Of a stretch of DNA of 64,000 nucleotides, positions 36,292 through 46,700 are shown in pieces. How positions within the stretch are numbered: position 1 is the first letter of the stretch; each line of letters starts with the position of its first letter. The DNA is from an uncultured Cryomorphaceae bacterium. Its GTDB lineage: Bacteria > Bacteroidota > Bacteroidia > Flavobacteriales > Schleiferiaceae. The position numbers and the translations under genes were made by a program. The DNA lies in contig CAJWKU010000007.1 in the NCBI GenBank assembly GCA_913043005.1, positions 1 through 64,000 of the forward strand. The letters run 5' to 3'. Under the pieces are notes generated by a model. That model saw only the letters and a program-made list of their open reading frames with translations, did no database searches and had not been told where the DNA came from.

Positions 36292-38025
36292 ATGAATAAA
36301 GAATTAGATATACCTGCTTACAATAGAGCATTAGATTGGCTAAGAAGCTCAATTGATGAATCTGATAAACTAACAATCAAAAACTGGATAGATAGGGAGC
36401 CCGAAAATTTAAACGAATCATTCTACAAAGATCTAGAGTTTGGAACTGGAGGAATTCGCGGACTCATGCGCCTTGGCTCCAATGGAGTCAATAAATACAC
36501 TCTTGGTTTAGCTACTCAGGGACTAGCTAATTATTTAAATCATAAATTAAATAAGAAACCTAAGGTTGTTGTAGCCTACGACTCAAGAAATAATAGTAAA
36601 ACATTTGCTGAAGAAGTATCCAAAGTTTTTAAAGCCAACAATATTGATGTCTTTCTATTCTCAGACTTGCGACCTACTCCACAACTTAGCTATGCGGTAA
36701 GGCACTTATCATGCAATGCGGGAATAGTAATAACGGCCTCACACAATCCAAAAGAATACAATGGTTATAAAGTTTATTGGTCTGACGGTGGGCAACTAGT
36801 CCCTCCTCATGATCAAGAAATTTTAACTCGTGTAAAAAAGTTAAAAGTATCTGATATTCGTTGGACTAAGGGAAGAGGTGAAATCCATTATTTAGGTCAG
36901 GAAATCGATGAAAGCTACCTCAAAGAGGTTGAAAAACTATCTCTCAACCCTGTATCTAATTCAAATCTTAAACTTGTATTTACATCTCTGCACGGTACTG
37001 CTATTACACTATTACCCGAGGCTCTCAAGCGTTTTGGATTTAAAAACATTCATATTCTTGAATCTCAAGCAGCTCCTAATGGGGATTTTCCCACCATTGA
37101 ATCACCAAACCCTGAAGAAGCTGAAGCTTTAGATCTTGCTTTGCAAAAAGCCCAAGAAATTAATGCAGACATAGTGATCGGTTGCGATCCTGATTCTGAT
37201 CGAGTTGGCATTGCGGTAAGAGACGACAAGAATCAGTTAATTCTTCTCAATGGTAACCAAACTGCAGCCGTACTTTTTGATTATATCTTGAATCAAAAAA
37301 GAATTACAAATTCCCTACCGAAAAACGGATTTGTAGCATCTACAGTAGTCACCTCGAACTTACTCGAGAATATTGCAAAGTCTTATAGTATTTCTGCATA
37401 TCAAACCTTGACAGGCTTTAAATGGATAGCGGAATTAATAAAAAAACTTGAAGGAGAGAAAGAATTTATAATTGGTGGTGAAGAATCTTATGGCTACTTA
37501 ATTGGAAGCTTTGTGCGAGATAAAGATGCAATCTCAGCCTCTACTCTGCTGGCAGAGGCAGCCTCTTGGTATTTAGATCAAGGCTCAAGCTTTTACAATC
37601 AGTTAATGAATATTTATGCCGTCCATGGCACTCACGAAGACTCTCTTTTTAGTGTAATCAAAAAAGGTAAAAAAGGCGCACAAGAGATTCAAGAAATTAT
37701 GACGAGATTAAGGCAGAACCCTCCAAAAAAAATAGGCACCTACTATGTTGATGAAATATCCGATTTTCAAATAGGTAAATGCACAAATATAATATCAGGC
37801 ACTAAAAAATTGATCAATCTCCCAACATCTAATGTCCTTCAATTCACTCTAAAAAACGGAGATAGAATCACAGTCCGACCGAGCGGAACAGAGCCTAAAA
37901 TAAAATACTATTTTAATACAAAAGGGGCATCAATAAATCTTACCGAAGACAATAGTTATGAGGTTATTCGTGCCGAATTAAAGCAAAGAATAGAATTATA
38001 CAAATCAATTGTTGCGAATTTTTAA
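36292..38025 (+). CDS. Phosphoglucomutase/phosphomannomutase-family enzyme
   Basis: A 577-residue alpha-D-phosphohexomutase of the long (PGM2-like) subgroup. The opening FGTGGIRGLM, phosphoserine loop TASHNPKEYNGYK, metal loop CDPDSDRVGIAV, sugar-recognition loop GGEESYGYLIG and phosphate loop RPSGTEPKIKYY are all present. It interconverts hexose-1- and 6-phosphates and would supply sugar-1-phosphate for nucleotide sugars used in the envelope. It is a distant paralogue of the GlmM-type gene at 20582. Upstream is a 92-base gap with a loose -7-like TATACTTTG just before the ATG. Confidence 0.93.
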   Translation: MNKELDIPAYNRALDWLRSSIDESDKLTIKNWIDREPENLNESFYKDLEFGTGGIRGLMRLGSNGVNKYTLGLATQGLANYLNHKLNKKPKVVVAYDSRNNSKTFAEEVSKVFKANNIDVFLFSDLRPTPQLSYAVRHLSCNAGIVITASHNPKEYNGYKVYWSDGGQLVPPHDQEILTRVKKLKVSDIRWTKGRGEIHYLGQEIDESYLKEVEKLSLNPVSNSNLKLVFTSLHGTAITLLPEALKRFGFKNIHILESQAAPNGDFPTIESPNPEEAEALDLALQKAQEINADIVIGCDPDSDRVGIAVRDDKNQLILLNGNQTAAVLFDYILNQKRITNSLPKNGFVASTVVTSNLLENIAKSYSISAYQTLTGFKWIAELIKKLEGEKEFIIGGEESYGYLIGSFVRDKDAISASTLLAEAASWYLDQGSSFYNQLMNIYAVHGTHEDSLFSVIKKGKKGAQEIQEIMTRLRQNPPKKIGTYYVDEISDFQIGKCTNIISGTKKLINLPTSNVLQFTLKNGDRITVRPSGTEPKIKYYFNTKGASINLTEDNSYEVIRAELKQRIELYKSIVANF

Positions 38026-38034
38026 TTAACTAAA

Positions 38035-39369
38035 GTGAAGCCATATCAAAAACATATATTGCGACGATATCTTTGGATATCGTTTACGTCAATAATTGGG
38101 TCATTAATTATACTCGCGATTTTTTATGGTTTTTATTCTAAAAAAGAAAATAATCAATTGAATCAAATCGTTTTTGAGAATAAAACCCAATTATGGAATG
38201 CTGAAATTAAATTTAGCGATGCGCATATTTTAAGGTTTCAACTTGAAACGTTAAAATCGGATACATCATCATATTTTAATAGTATAACTGTTATAAACGG
38301 AGATGAGAGGCTACCTCTCAAGCATCATAAGCAAGGAGAAAATCTGACTAAAACCATTTGGCAATTCCCATTCGAATCAGAATTACATCTTGAAAATTCA
38401 AAAGAACTAAAAGGTTATTTTCTGAAAATTGAGACTAAAGAAAGCTATCCTTTTACTTCCTCACCAGCTATTGTTTCGAAAGAAAATAATGTGGAAAAAA
38501 TCAATCGTTTTTCAGCAAATGAATTCAATAAAAATTCAGAGAAAAAAACATTTCCCTTTGCAAAAAGATTTTTAATAAAATTAAGATCAAACTCGGAGAA
38601 TTCTAAATCCGCGATAGGTGAATTTATCCAGAAACCCAATTCGAATGAATACCATGGTTCTATAATAACCGAAACTGGGGATTATCGATATTTAGCTGGA
38701 AATCGATATGGAAACAAACTTTTCCTAAGCACATTTGACGGAGTTCATGCGTATACATTTTTCATTAATATCAAAGAGAATGGAGAAATTACAGGAAGAC
38801 ATTTTAGCGGAGCCAATTATTCAGAACCCTTTATTGGCAGAAGTGATAGCGTTTCAAAACTTCGTAACCCGTATAGAATAACTACAGGGGAAGAAAATTC
38901 AAAAGTTGATATAAAGTTACCTGAATACGAAACGGGAGAAATTATACACCTTATTACCGGACGCGGTAAGGTCACTTTAATCCAAGTCATGGGAAGCTGG
39001 TGCCCAAATTGTTTAGACGAGTCAGCATTTTTTAAAGAACTCAAGGCTTATGATGATCTAGACATCTATGCGTTGGCATTTGAAAAAAGTTCGAATCGTG
39101 ATGAATCCATTTCTGCAATTAAAAAAGTTGTGGATTATTTAGACTTAAACTACCCTATACTTTTTGCGGGAAAAGCCCAAAGCGGAGCCGTAGAAGAAAT
39201 GCTCCCGATAAAAAATTTTATTTCTTATCCAACATATCTTTTATATGACAGAGAAGGAAAACTCATTGAGGTTCATGCGGGGTTTTCAGGACCTGCAACT
39301 CAAGGCTATAAGGATTTTACTAAGAAACTTCATTCAAAAATTCAGGACTTATTGAATAAAAAATTATGA
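38035..39369 (+). CDS. TlpA-like membrane-anchored thioredoxin-fold protein
   Basis: A 444-residue protein that starts at a GTG. A single membrane helix near residues 15-33 (ISFTSIIGSLIILAIFYGF) anchors it. Residues about 40-290 form a beta-rich region that resembles the extracytoplasmic domain found before TlpA-like modules in Bacteroidota. A redoxin domain follows with the active site GSWCPNC (cysteines 323 and 326), then a cis-proline region (SYPTYLLYD). It probably exchanges disulfides or handles redox stress outside the cytoplasm. It overlaps the next gene by an ATGA junction and lies nine bases after the phosphohexomutase gene. Confidence 0.85.
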   Translation: MKPYQKHILRRYLWISFTSIIGSLIILAIFYGFYSKKENNQLNQIVFENKTQLWNAEIKFSDAHILRFQLETLKSDTSSYFNSITVINGDERLPLKHHKQGENLTKTIWQFPFESELHLENSKELKGYFLKIETKESYPFTSSPAIVSKENNVEKINRFSANEFNKNSEKKTFPFAKRFLIKLRSNSENSKSAIGEFIQKPNSNEYHGSIITETGDYRYLAGNRYGNKLFLSTFDGVHAYTFFINIKENGEITGRHFSGANYSEPFIGRSDSVSKLRNPYRITTGEENSKVDIKLPEYETGEIIHLITGRGKVTLIQVMGSWCPNCLDESAFFKELKAYDDLDIYALAFEKSSNRDESISAIKKVVDYLDLNYPILFAGKAQSGAVEEMLPIKNFISYPTYLLYDREGKLIEVHAGFSGPATQGYKDFTKKLHSKIQDLLNKKL

Positions 39370-39863
39370 GCAGCCAGATACGCACGAAAAATAAGTTCTT
39401 TCAAAGTTTAAAAAATCAAAATTCTCGAACTCTCGACAAGGTTATTCATGAATTACATGACGATGTTTTTAAAAAAATAGATTGTTTAGATTGCGCCAAC
39501 TGTTGCAAAACAACAGGACCATTATGGACTCCAAAAGATCGAGATAGAGTGGCAAAACATTTAAAAATAGAAACTATCGAATTTGAAAACTCTTACCTTA
39601 GAATAGATGAAGAAGGTGATTATGTTTTACAACAACTTCCCTGTCCTTTCTTAGAAAATGATAATCGATGTGGCATTTATAAAATCAGACCCAAAGCATG
39701 CGCTGAGTATCCTCACACTAATAGACCTAAGCAAAAACAAATACTACATTTAACCCAGATTAATGAAAGTATTTGTCCGGCAGTAGAGAGTATCATCGAT
39801 CAGATGGAGTCTATATTTTCAAGAAACGCAAAGAAAAGACTGCAGAAAAGATTAAGACAATAA
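39366..39863 (+). CDS. YkgJ-family cysteine-cluster protein
   Basis: A 165-residue protein with the conserved cysteine pattern of the YkgJ (Fe-S or zinc cluster) family: CLDCANCCKTTG near residues 41-52, PCPFLE near 92-97, and RCGIYKIRPKACAEYP near 101-116. These eight or so cysteines are all kept, which points to a bound metal cluster. Its function is not established. The 3' end overlaps the convergent symporter gene by 53 bases, an unusually long antisense overlap, and the start overlaps the TlpA-like gene by an ATGA junction. Confidence 0.85.
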   Translation: MSSQIRTKNKFFQSLKNQNSRTLDKVIHELHDDVFKKIDCLDCANCCKTTGPLWTPKDRDRVAKHLKIETIEFENSYLRIDEEGDYVLQQLPCPFLENDNRCGIYKIRPKACAEYPHTNRPKQKQILHLTQINESICPAVESIIDQMESIFSRNAKKRLQKRLRQ

Positions 39864-41499
39864 AAGAACCGATTAAATTATACCATAAATATCCCAATTC
39901 TATAAAATTATACTGATTCAATAAGTGCAATACTAGAACTGATAATTGTGCGATTAACCCGGAAATAAAAACGGCATTATTCTTAAACTTAGGAAAAACC
40001 CATGCACAGGCAAACAGTCCCAACATTGGACCATAAAAAAGAGATCCAATTATATTAACCAATTGAATCAAGTTTTCCGATAAAGATGCACTTAAAGCCA
40101 CAATCAATGCCACAATACCCCAAAATGCCGTCAATACTCTTGAAGCAAGAATTGTCGTCTCTTGAGGAAACCCAAATGCCTGTTTAAAATCAACGATAGA
40201 TGTGGCAGAAAGTGCATTTAATTCAGCGCTGCAGCTGGACATAGCCCCAGATAAAATAACTGCTAATAGTAGTCCCAAAATACCAACAGGAAGACTTTTT
40301 AAAGCCCAACCCAAGAATACATAATCGGTGTCTTTTGTTTCTATACCAGGAAAACGAGATTTAATAACAGATTCGGCACTATTTTTCAGTGAGTCACGCC
40401 TTTGATCGAGTATTCTCAAATCATTTTGATATTGATTTTTTGGCCCTAATCCATTCTTAGAAAAATTCCTTGCATTTTTTTTCCTCAATAGAATCATATT
40501 TTTCCAAGAAGCATTGATATCATTCACCTCAAGAGATTCAATTTTATTCCATTTCGATTGCACTGAGGGATTATGCCATATTGGTTCTTGGGAAAAATGC
40601 ATAGTGGTAAATAGAAGTAAGCCTAAACCTAGAATAAATAATTGCATTGGGATTTTTATAATTGCTGTAAAACCTAAACCAATTCTAATTTCTCTCATAC
40701 TCCTGCCACCCAAGTATCTACCCACCTGACTTTGATCTGTGCCAAAATAAGCCATTGCTAAAAAGAAACCACCAGCAAGACCTGACCAAACAGTGTATCT
40801 GCTTGATGGGTCTATCGACCAGTCCAAAATCTGAGTTCTATTGTAAACCTCCATCAAATCCCATGATTCTGACAAACCTATATTCTCCGGCAAATCATTT
40901 AGAAGTACAAATCCAGCAGCAAAGAGTCCGAAAAAAACAACAAGCATTTGAAAAGACTGTGTTACTCCAACTGCCTTGTAACCTCCGAAAACAGTATATA
41001 AAACAACTATTGCGCCGGTGATGATAATTGTTAGATTTAAACTCCATCCAAATACAGCTGAAAGAACGATTCCAGGAGCATATAATGTTATACCTGCAGA
41101 TAAACTCCGTGATAATAAAAATAAACTTGCTGCCAACCACCTAACTCTATTACCAAAAACTTTTTCCAGGAACGAGTATGCAGTCATCACCCCTGAGTTC
41201 ATATATCTAGGAACGATAAAAAGTCCAATGATTAATAAGGCAATAGGCATCCCAAAATAAAACTGCACAAACCTAAGCCCATCTGAAAACCCTTGACCAG
41301 GAGTTGAAATAAAAGTTATTGCCGATGCTTGAGTCGCAATAATACCCAATCCAATGGTGATCCAATGACTTTCTTTTTTACCAACCAGAAATTCGCTACC
41401 CGAAGCATTTTTTTTTGTTTTCCAAATCCCCACAAAGACAATAGCTCCAAGGGTTCCAATCAGTGTTATCCAGTCAAAATAAGTTATGCTATTTTCCAT
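39811..41499 (-). CDS. Sodium:solute symporter (SSS/SLC5 family) with large soluble insertion
   Basis: A 562-residue polytopic transporter. The ATG at 41499 (MENSITYFDW) is preferred to a TTG nine bases upstream. The sodium-binding first helix pair is recognisable (ASAITFISTPGQGF), as is the later GAMSSCSAELNALSATSIVDF segment typical of SSS proteins. A hydrophilic insertion of about 90 residues, rich in lysine, asparagine and serine, lies between helices at roughly residues 300-393. The start overlaps the stop of the PIG-L gene by 11 bases, so the two are translationally coupled, which suggests it imports the product of that enzyme. Substrate unknown. The 3' end runs 53 bases into the convergent cysteine-cluster gene. 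Confidence 0.9.
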   Translation of the reverse strand: MENSITYFDWITLIGTLGAIVFVGIWKTKKNASGSEFLVGKKESHWITIGLGIIATQASAITFISTPGQGFSDGLRFVQFYFGMPIALLIIGLFIVPRYMNSGVMTAYSFLEKVFGNRVRWLAASLFLLSRSLSAGITLYAPGIVLSAVFGWSLNLTIIITGAIVVLYTVFGGYKAVGVTQSFQMLVVFFGLFAAGFVLLNDLPENIGLSESWDLMEVYNRTQILDWSIDPSSRYTVWSGLAGGFFLAMAYFGTDQSQVGRYLGGRSMREIRIGLGFTAIIKIPMQLFILGLGLLLFTTMHFSQEPIWHNPSVQSKWNKIESLEVNDINASWKNMILLRKKNARNFSKNGLGPKNQYQNDLRILDQRRDSLKNSAESVIKSRFPGIETKDTDYVFLGWALKSLPVGILGLLLAVILSGAMSSCSAELNALSATSIVDFKQAFGFPQETTILASRVLTAFWGIVALIVALSASLSENLIQLVNIIGSLFYGPMLGLFACAWVFPKFKNNAVFISGLIAQLSVLVLHLLNQYNFIELGYLWYNLIGSFIVLIFSAVFSLRFLKI

Positions 41500-43675
41500 G
41501 TCCAACAAGATTCGCTAAAATCCGGTATGCGCCTGGAACTCCCTCTCTCCATTGGCGAAAAAGTGAAAGACCACAATAAGTAACCGTGCCTTTACCATAT
41601 TCTGAAACAATCCAAACACCTCTTTTCTGGGCCTCCCCAGGGTCACTCCACGAAATCAATGGCACGAAAGAAGAATCCCATGAATCTGCGAAGTATAAAC
41701 CCCTCTCTTGAACCCATCCTTCAAAATCTTTTTTATTTAATTGATTGGGCGACTTCATTTGCAAATGACTCTTAACCAAAAACTTAGGCTCCGTAGTCTC
41801 AATCGTCACTCTGTCTCGACTTAAACTAAATTGGACAGGGCCTATCTTCTCCAAAACCCTATCTCGACTTGCAGTATTATATTGGATGACTAGACGACCA
41901 CCGCTAGAGACATAATTATCAATTATGTCCTGAGAAGACTTTAACCCTTGATTTACGTTATATGCCCTTATTCCCATGACCAAAGCATCCAAGTCTTTCA
42001 ATACTTTGTATGTTAAATTTGAAGCGTCCAAATCGACAACCGACATACCCATCTGTCGCATAGCCATTGGTGCATCATCACCTACACCTTTTATGTAACC
42101 AATTCTTAATTTTGGTAATTCCATGGGAATATATCGCAACGGTAATGAACCCTCTAGCCAAACCTCTTGGCTAGGAATATGATCATATCGAAGCTTTACA
42201 GCTTTTTGAATGGCTTTACCGTCATCTGCATTGCGTATTATTAGATCACCCGATTGAGCATTCTTAGAAGGCTCAAGATAAAATTGTAGATGATAAACAT
42301 TTTGTTCAGGCAGAAAATGAATAGCAGTAGATTCTCCATCTTCAGTTTTCACATTCCATCCTGTTGGGACTTCAAAATCAAGATTTAGACTTTGCTTTTG
42401 ACCCCATCTAAAAATAGAAAGATCTACTTTACGCCTATTTCGGTCGACAAAAACGATACATGGCATAGAATAATTAATGCTGAATGAATTTGCATTTTGA
42501 ACTGGCCTTCTTAATTCTCCTAAGACACGATCAGAAATAATATGATCCGGCCAAAGTTTCAATAAGCTCTCTTTTCCCGTTTGCTCATTTTTAAATAAAA
42601 TACTCTTTTCCTCTAAGTGATTTAGTTCGAATGGAATTGTTACTTTTGAATGTTTTTTAAGTCGCTGTTCATTCTTTAATTGTAGGTCTTTAGAGTTTAA
42701 AATTTTAAAACTAAAGTCTGCATCTGACTCAAGACATATTTCAATTTCAGCATCAAGGCTCTCTCCCTCAATAAAATATGGACTTTTCGCTTTAAAATCC
42801 ACATAGATTCCTTTTAAGTCAATTAAATCTTTGGCATTTGACTTAAAATCCGAATCCGACCAATTAACAGACTCCCCTGATAATAGCATCAAATATTCTT
42901 TTCTAAAACCTCTATCTATTTTACCCGCAAAACCCTGTGATTTATGCATCCCCCTGGCTTGTGTACCTATTTGTAATGAGGATTTACCGATTTCGGGAAT
43001 AAAACCCCCAATTTCAATCATTTGAATAGAGTCATTCAAATTATCATCAATATTCCCTAACCACCAGGAGGAAGTATTCCAGTAAACTGCTTTGGGATAA
43101 TACCCGGTATCATTTGCTCTTGCTCGAACTTTATGAAAAGCTTTTAATGCCAGTACTGCCGATGCTGAGTGATGACCATGGCCTGCTCTTTTATCTGGTG
43201 GAAATCGGGTGACGATAACATCTGGTTTAAACTCCATGATAACAGACTCTATTCGATTTAAAAGTTTTGCTTCATTCCATTTATCTAGAGTTTCGTCCGT
43301 GGTCTTAGAATATCCAAAATCTAAAGCTCCCCCAAAAAATTGTTTCGCACCATCAATTTTTCTGGCCGCAAAAAGCTCATTAGACCTAATTACACCTAAC
43401 GCTTCGCCCAACTCTGGACCGATCATATTTTGTCCACCTTCTCCCCTAGTTAGACTTAAATATGCCACATCATAACCATTATATTTTGACCAATGAGCTA
43501 TTAATCTTGTATTCTCATCATCAGGATGTGCGGCGAGATATAAAATCCTATAATCTTGAGATCTCTGATGAAGAGCTATTTCACCATTGGATGGAGAGAG
43601 ATAATACCCATTAGTTTGGCATTGTAATGAACCAATGAGGCTTATTAATGTTATTTGAAATATTATCGAACGCAT
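41489..43675 (-). CDS. Secreted PIG-L deacetylase with amidotransferase-like C-terminal domain
   Basis: A 728-residue exported protein with a signal peptide (MRSIIFQITLISLIGSLQCQ). Residues about 43-270 are a PIG-L/LmbE zinc deacetylase with AHPDDE at 49-54, DVIVTRFPPD, and AGHGHHSAS carrying further metal ligands. The family removes N-acetyl groups from sugars. A beta-rich middle (about 290-510) leads to a C-terminal region (about 520-725) that resembles a class I glutamine amidotransferase or ThuA-like fold (IGYIKGVGDDAP ... VMGIRAYNVN ... SGGRLVIQYN ... GKGTVTYCGLSLF). The end overlaps the symporter start by 11 bases. Together they may deacetylate and take up a glycan or amino sugar. Its start is divergent from the protease gene. 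Confidence 0.88.
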   Translation of the reverse strand: MRSIIFQITLISLIGSLQCQTNGYYLSPSNGEIALHQRSQDYRILYLAAHPDDENTRLIAHWSKYNGYDVAYLSLTRGEGGQNMIGPELGEALGVIRSNELFAARKIDGAKQFFGGALDFGYSKTTDETLDKWNEAKLLNRIESVIMEFKPDVIVTRFPPDKRAGHGHHSASAVLALKAFHKVRARANDTGYYPKAVYWNTSSWWLGNIDDNLNDSIQMIEIGGFIPEIGKSSLQIGTQARGMHKSQGFAGKIDRGFRKEYLMLLSGESVNWSDSDFKSNAKDLIDLKGIYVDFKAKSPYFIEGESLDAEIEICLESDADFSFKILNSKDLQLKNEQRLKKHSKVTIPFELNHLEEKSILFKNEQTGKESLLKLWPDHIISDRVLGELRRPVQNANSFSINYSMPCIVFVDRNRRKVDLSIFRWGQKQSLNLDFEVPTGWNVKTEDGESTAIHFLPEQNVYHLQFYLEPSKNAQSGDLIIRNADDGKAIQKAVKLRYDHIPSQEVWLEGSLPLRYIPMELPKLRIGYIKGVGDDAPMAMRQMGMSVVDLDASNLTYKVLKDLDALVMGIRAYNVNQGLKSSQDIIDNYVSSGGRLVIQYNTASRDRVLEKIGPVQFSLSRDRVTIETTEPKFLVKSHLQMKSPNQLNKKDFEGWVQERGLYFADSWDSSFVPLISWSDPGEAQKRGVWIVSEYGKGTVTYCGLSLFRQWREGVPGAYRILANLVGHGK

Positions 43676-43725
43676 GTGTTTTCTTTCTAGTTCAGAATTA
43701 AATCAAAATGAAAAAAATCAATGTA

Positions 43726-43757
43726 GTTCGCATATCTTAGAGGCCCTTATAATTTTG
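43726..43757 (+). promoter_or_regulatory. Promoter for S8 protease gene
   Basis: TAATTTTG (43750-43757) fits TAnnTTTG. TTCG at 43726-43729 lies 20 bases upstream, near the -33 consensus TTG. The GTG start at 43776 is 18 bases past the -7 box. These bases lie inside the longer frame from 43674, which argues against that longer start. Confidence 0.5.
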
Positions 43758-43775
43758 AATTATTTACTTCCTACC

Positions 43776-46700
43776 GTGAAAAAAACTTACATCTTACTAT
43801 TTCTCGCTTTTTCTTTTATCAGTCAAGCCCAGAATTCATACCCAGAGCAATCAATTGACAACAAATCTCGTGTCATTTTTCAGTCGGGAACTTATTCACT
43901 GCCTTCATTGTCCAAAATTACAATGAAGAGTTTAAATAAATCTGAAAGAAATTTGGATAAAGTTGTTAGGATTATATCCTCTAAAACTCCCTTAAGTAAA
44001 GGAGCTTGGGCAGAGTTAGAGAATTTAGGAGTTACAAATATTGGTTATCTCCCAATAAATTCATACCTCATTTTAATGCCAAAAACAAATGAAGATCTAT
44101 TTTTGGAGTTAAGAAAAAATGGTATATCGGGATTGGGTTCTCTTTTACCAGAAATGAAACTTTCTGAGCAATTAGCAAGTGGAAATGTTCCCGAATATAT
44201 TTGGGTAGGATCAAAATGGGAGCTTTATATCGAGGGTATACCATCAATCGATTGGTCCATTGTTATTGATGACCTAAAGAATCTAGATATAGATGTTTTA
44301 GGTGCAGAGTTCAAAGGTCTCAAAATTTTAATTTCACCTGATTATATTAATTCTCTCGCCAATCACCCATCAATTACTTATATCCAACAGAAAGAGGCAC
44401 CAGCTGAAGCAGAAAATAGGATTGGAATCAAAAATCACAGATCAAATACCCTACGAGTTCCATATGTGGGCGGAAGAAATTATGATGGGACTGGAGTTGT
44501 AGTGGGACATGGAGATGATGGTGACATTGAACCCCATATTGATTTCACAGGTCGGGTTCTAGCTAACAAATCAGGCCCTTCAAACGGGGCGCATGGAGAC
44601 CATGTTGCAGGAACAATAATGGGAGCAGGAAATTTAGATCCTGATGGAGAGGGTCAAGCGCCAGGATCAAAATTGGTTTACTATGATTATCCTGATAATT
44701 TATATGATATTGACGTAGATTATAATCTGTACGGAATAAGGGTTACTGCGTCTTCATACTCTAATGGTTGCAATGCAGGATATACAGCATTTACCCGTCA
44801 AGTAGACCTTGATGCAATTCAAAACCCAAGCTTAACTCATGTTTTTTCTGCTGGTAACAATGGTAATTCTAATTGTAACTATGGTGCTGGATCAGGCTGG
44901 GGAAACATAACGGGCGGACACAAACAAGGTAAAAATGTTTTAGCCACAGCAAATGTAACAGGAGCGGACATTATAGCTGGATCGAGCAGTAGAGGACCAG
45001 CTCATGATGGGCGTATCAAACCAGATATTGCGGCATTGGGAACAAATGTTTTCTCTTGTTTAGCTCCGAATGACTATCGTTCTATAACTGGAACCTCAAT
45101 GGCATGCCCAGGTATAGCAGGTGTCATGGCTCAACTCTACGATGCTTACAAGCAGAACAACAATGGTATTGACCCTGAAGGCGGTCTGATGAGATCTCTA
45201 TTGACTAACAATGCAGATGATCTTGGGAATCCAGGTCCCGACTTTAAATACGGTTATGGAAGAGTAAATGGACTCAGGGCTGCGAAAGCTATTGAAATGG
45301 GTTGGTACATTAAAGACAGCGTTGCACAAGGAGAAGTAGATACCATTAATATAACAGTACCAGGAGGAAATGGCGTTGGAGAGTTAAGAGTTATGTTACA
45401 TTGGACAGATCCTCAAGCTACGGTAAATGCAGGGCGCGCATTAGTTAATGATTTAAATGCTACACTTAATCTGGATGCAGCAACCTGGCTGCCATGGGTA
45501 TTAGATCCTACCCCAAACTCATCGGCATTAAACTCGAATGCAGTTCGGGCCGTGGATAGTTTGAATAATTCTGAACAATTTACTTTATCTCAGCCAACAG
45601 GAGGTACTTACAAATTATTAGTTAATGGAAGTTCTATCCCGGTTGGGCCACAAAAATACTGGGTCACTTGGACAATTGTAAATAATGAAGTAGAACTAAC
45701 TTATCCTATCGGAGGAGAAGTAATTCCTCCCCTAACTACAATTCCGGTAAGATGGGATGCTCCAAACGGTACTGGAACATTTAGCCTCGAGTATAGCACC
45801 AATGGAGGAAATACATTTACGCAATTTGCCACTGCGCCTGCATCTGCAAGGCAATCCAACTTTCTATCACCTAATGGGTCAGGAGATAGCCTTGTATTCA
45901 AAGTGCAAAGAGGTAATCAGCAAGATTTGAGTGATGCTCCCATTGGGCTTATTGGATATCCTGGGAACCTTCAGCTTAACTGGGCTTGTCCAGATTCATT
46001 TAATGTTAGTTGGAATGCCGTTAATAATGCTTCAGGTTATGTCGTTTATATGTTAGGTCAAGAATATATGGATCCTATCGATACTACTGGGAGCAATTCA
46101 TATACATTCTATAATGTGAATCCATCCAATACAGTTTGGTGGACTGTCGCCGCTTTAACCCCTGGGGGAAGAGCAGGCAAAAGAGCGGTTGCAGTTGAGA
46201 AAATACCAGGGCTTCAAGGTTGTTTATTAACAAATGATGTTATTATGACTTCTGTTTTAAGTCCTTCAGACAATATTCCAGATTGTCAAAGCACCGGAAA
46301 CTTACCAGTATCCATTTTAATTGAAAATGGTGGTCTAGACTCAGTATTTACGGTTCCGATGGCTTATCAGTTTGGGAGTAATGCAATTGTCAGAGATACA
46401 GCTTATGTAAGCTTGGCATCTACAAACACTCATGTATTCACATTCAACACAACAGTAAATGCTAGTTTATTAGGATCCTATTCAATAAAAGTATGGACAG
46501 AGTCTTTGATTGATCAAAACAGATGGAATGACACATTGATTTCGTTCTTTGAAATAGTCCAATCTGACTCTACTTACACTCTGCCTTACAGTCAAAATTT
46601 TGATAGTTTCTCAACTTGCGCAACCAGTAATAACTGTGGTAGTACTATTTGTAACCTTAGTGGACACATGACTAATTGGAACAATGGCTCACAAGATGAT

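Noticed and set aside
41500-41508. Symporter start at a TTG
   Set aside because: An ATG three codons later gives a normal start and still keeps the overlap with the PIG-L gene.
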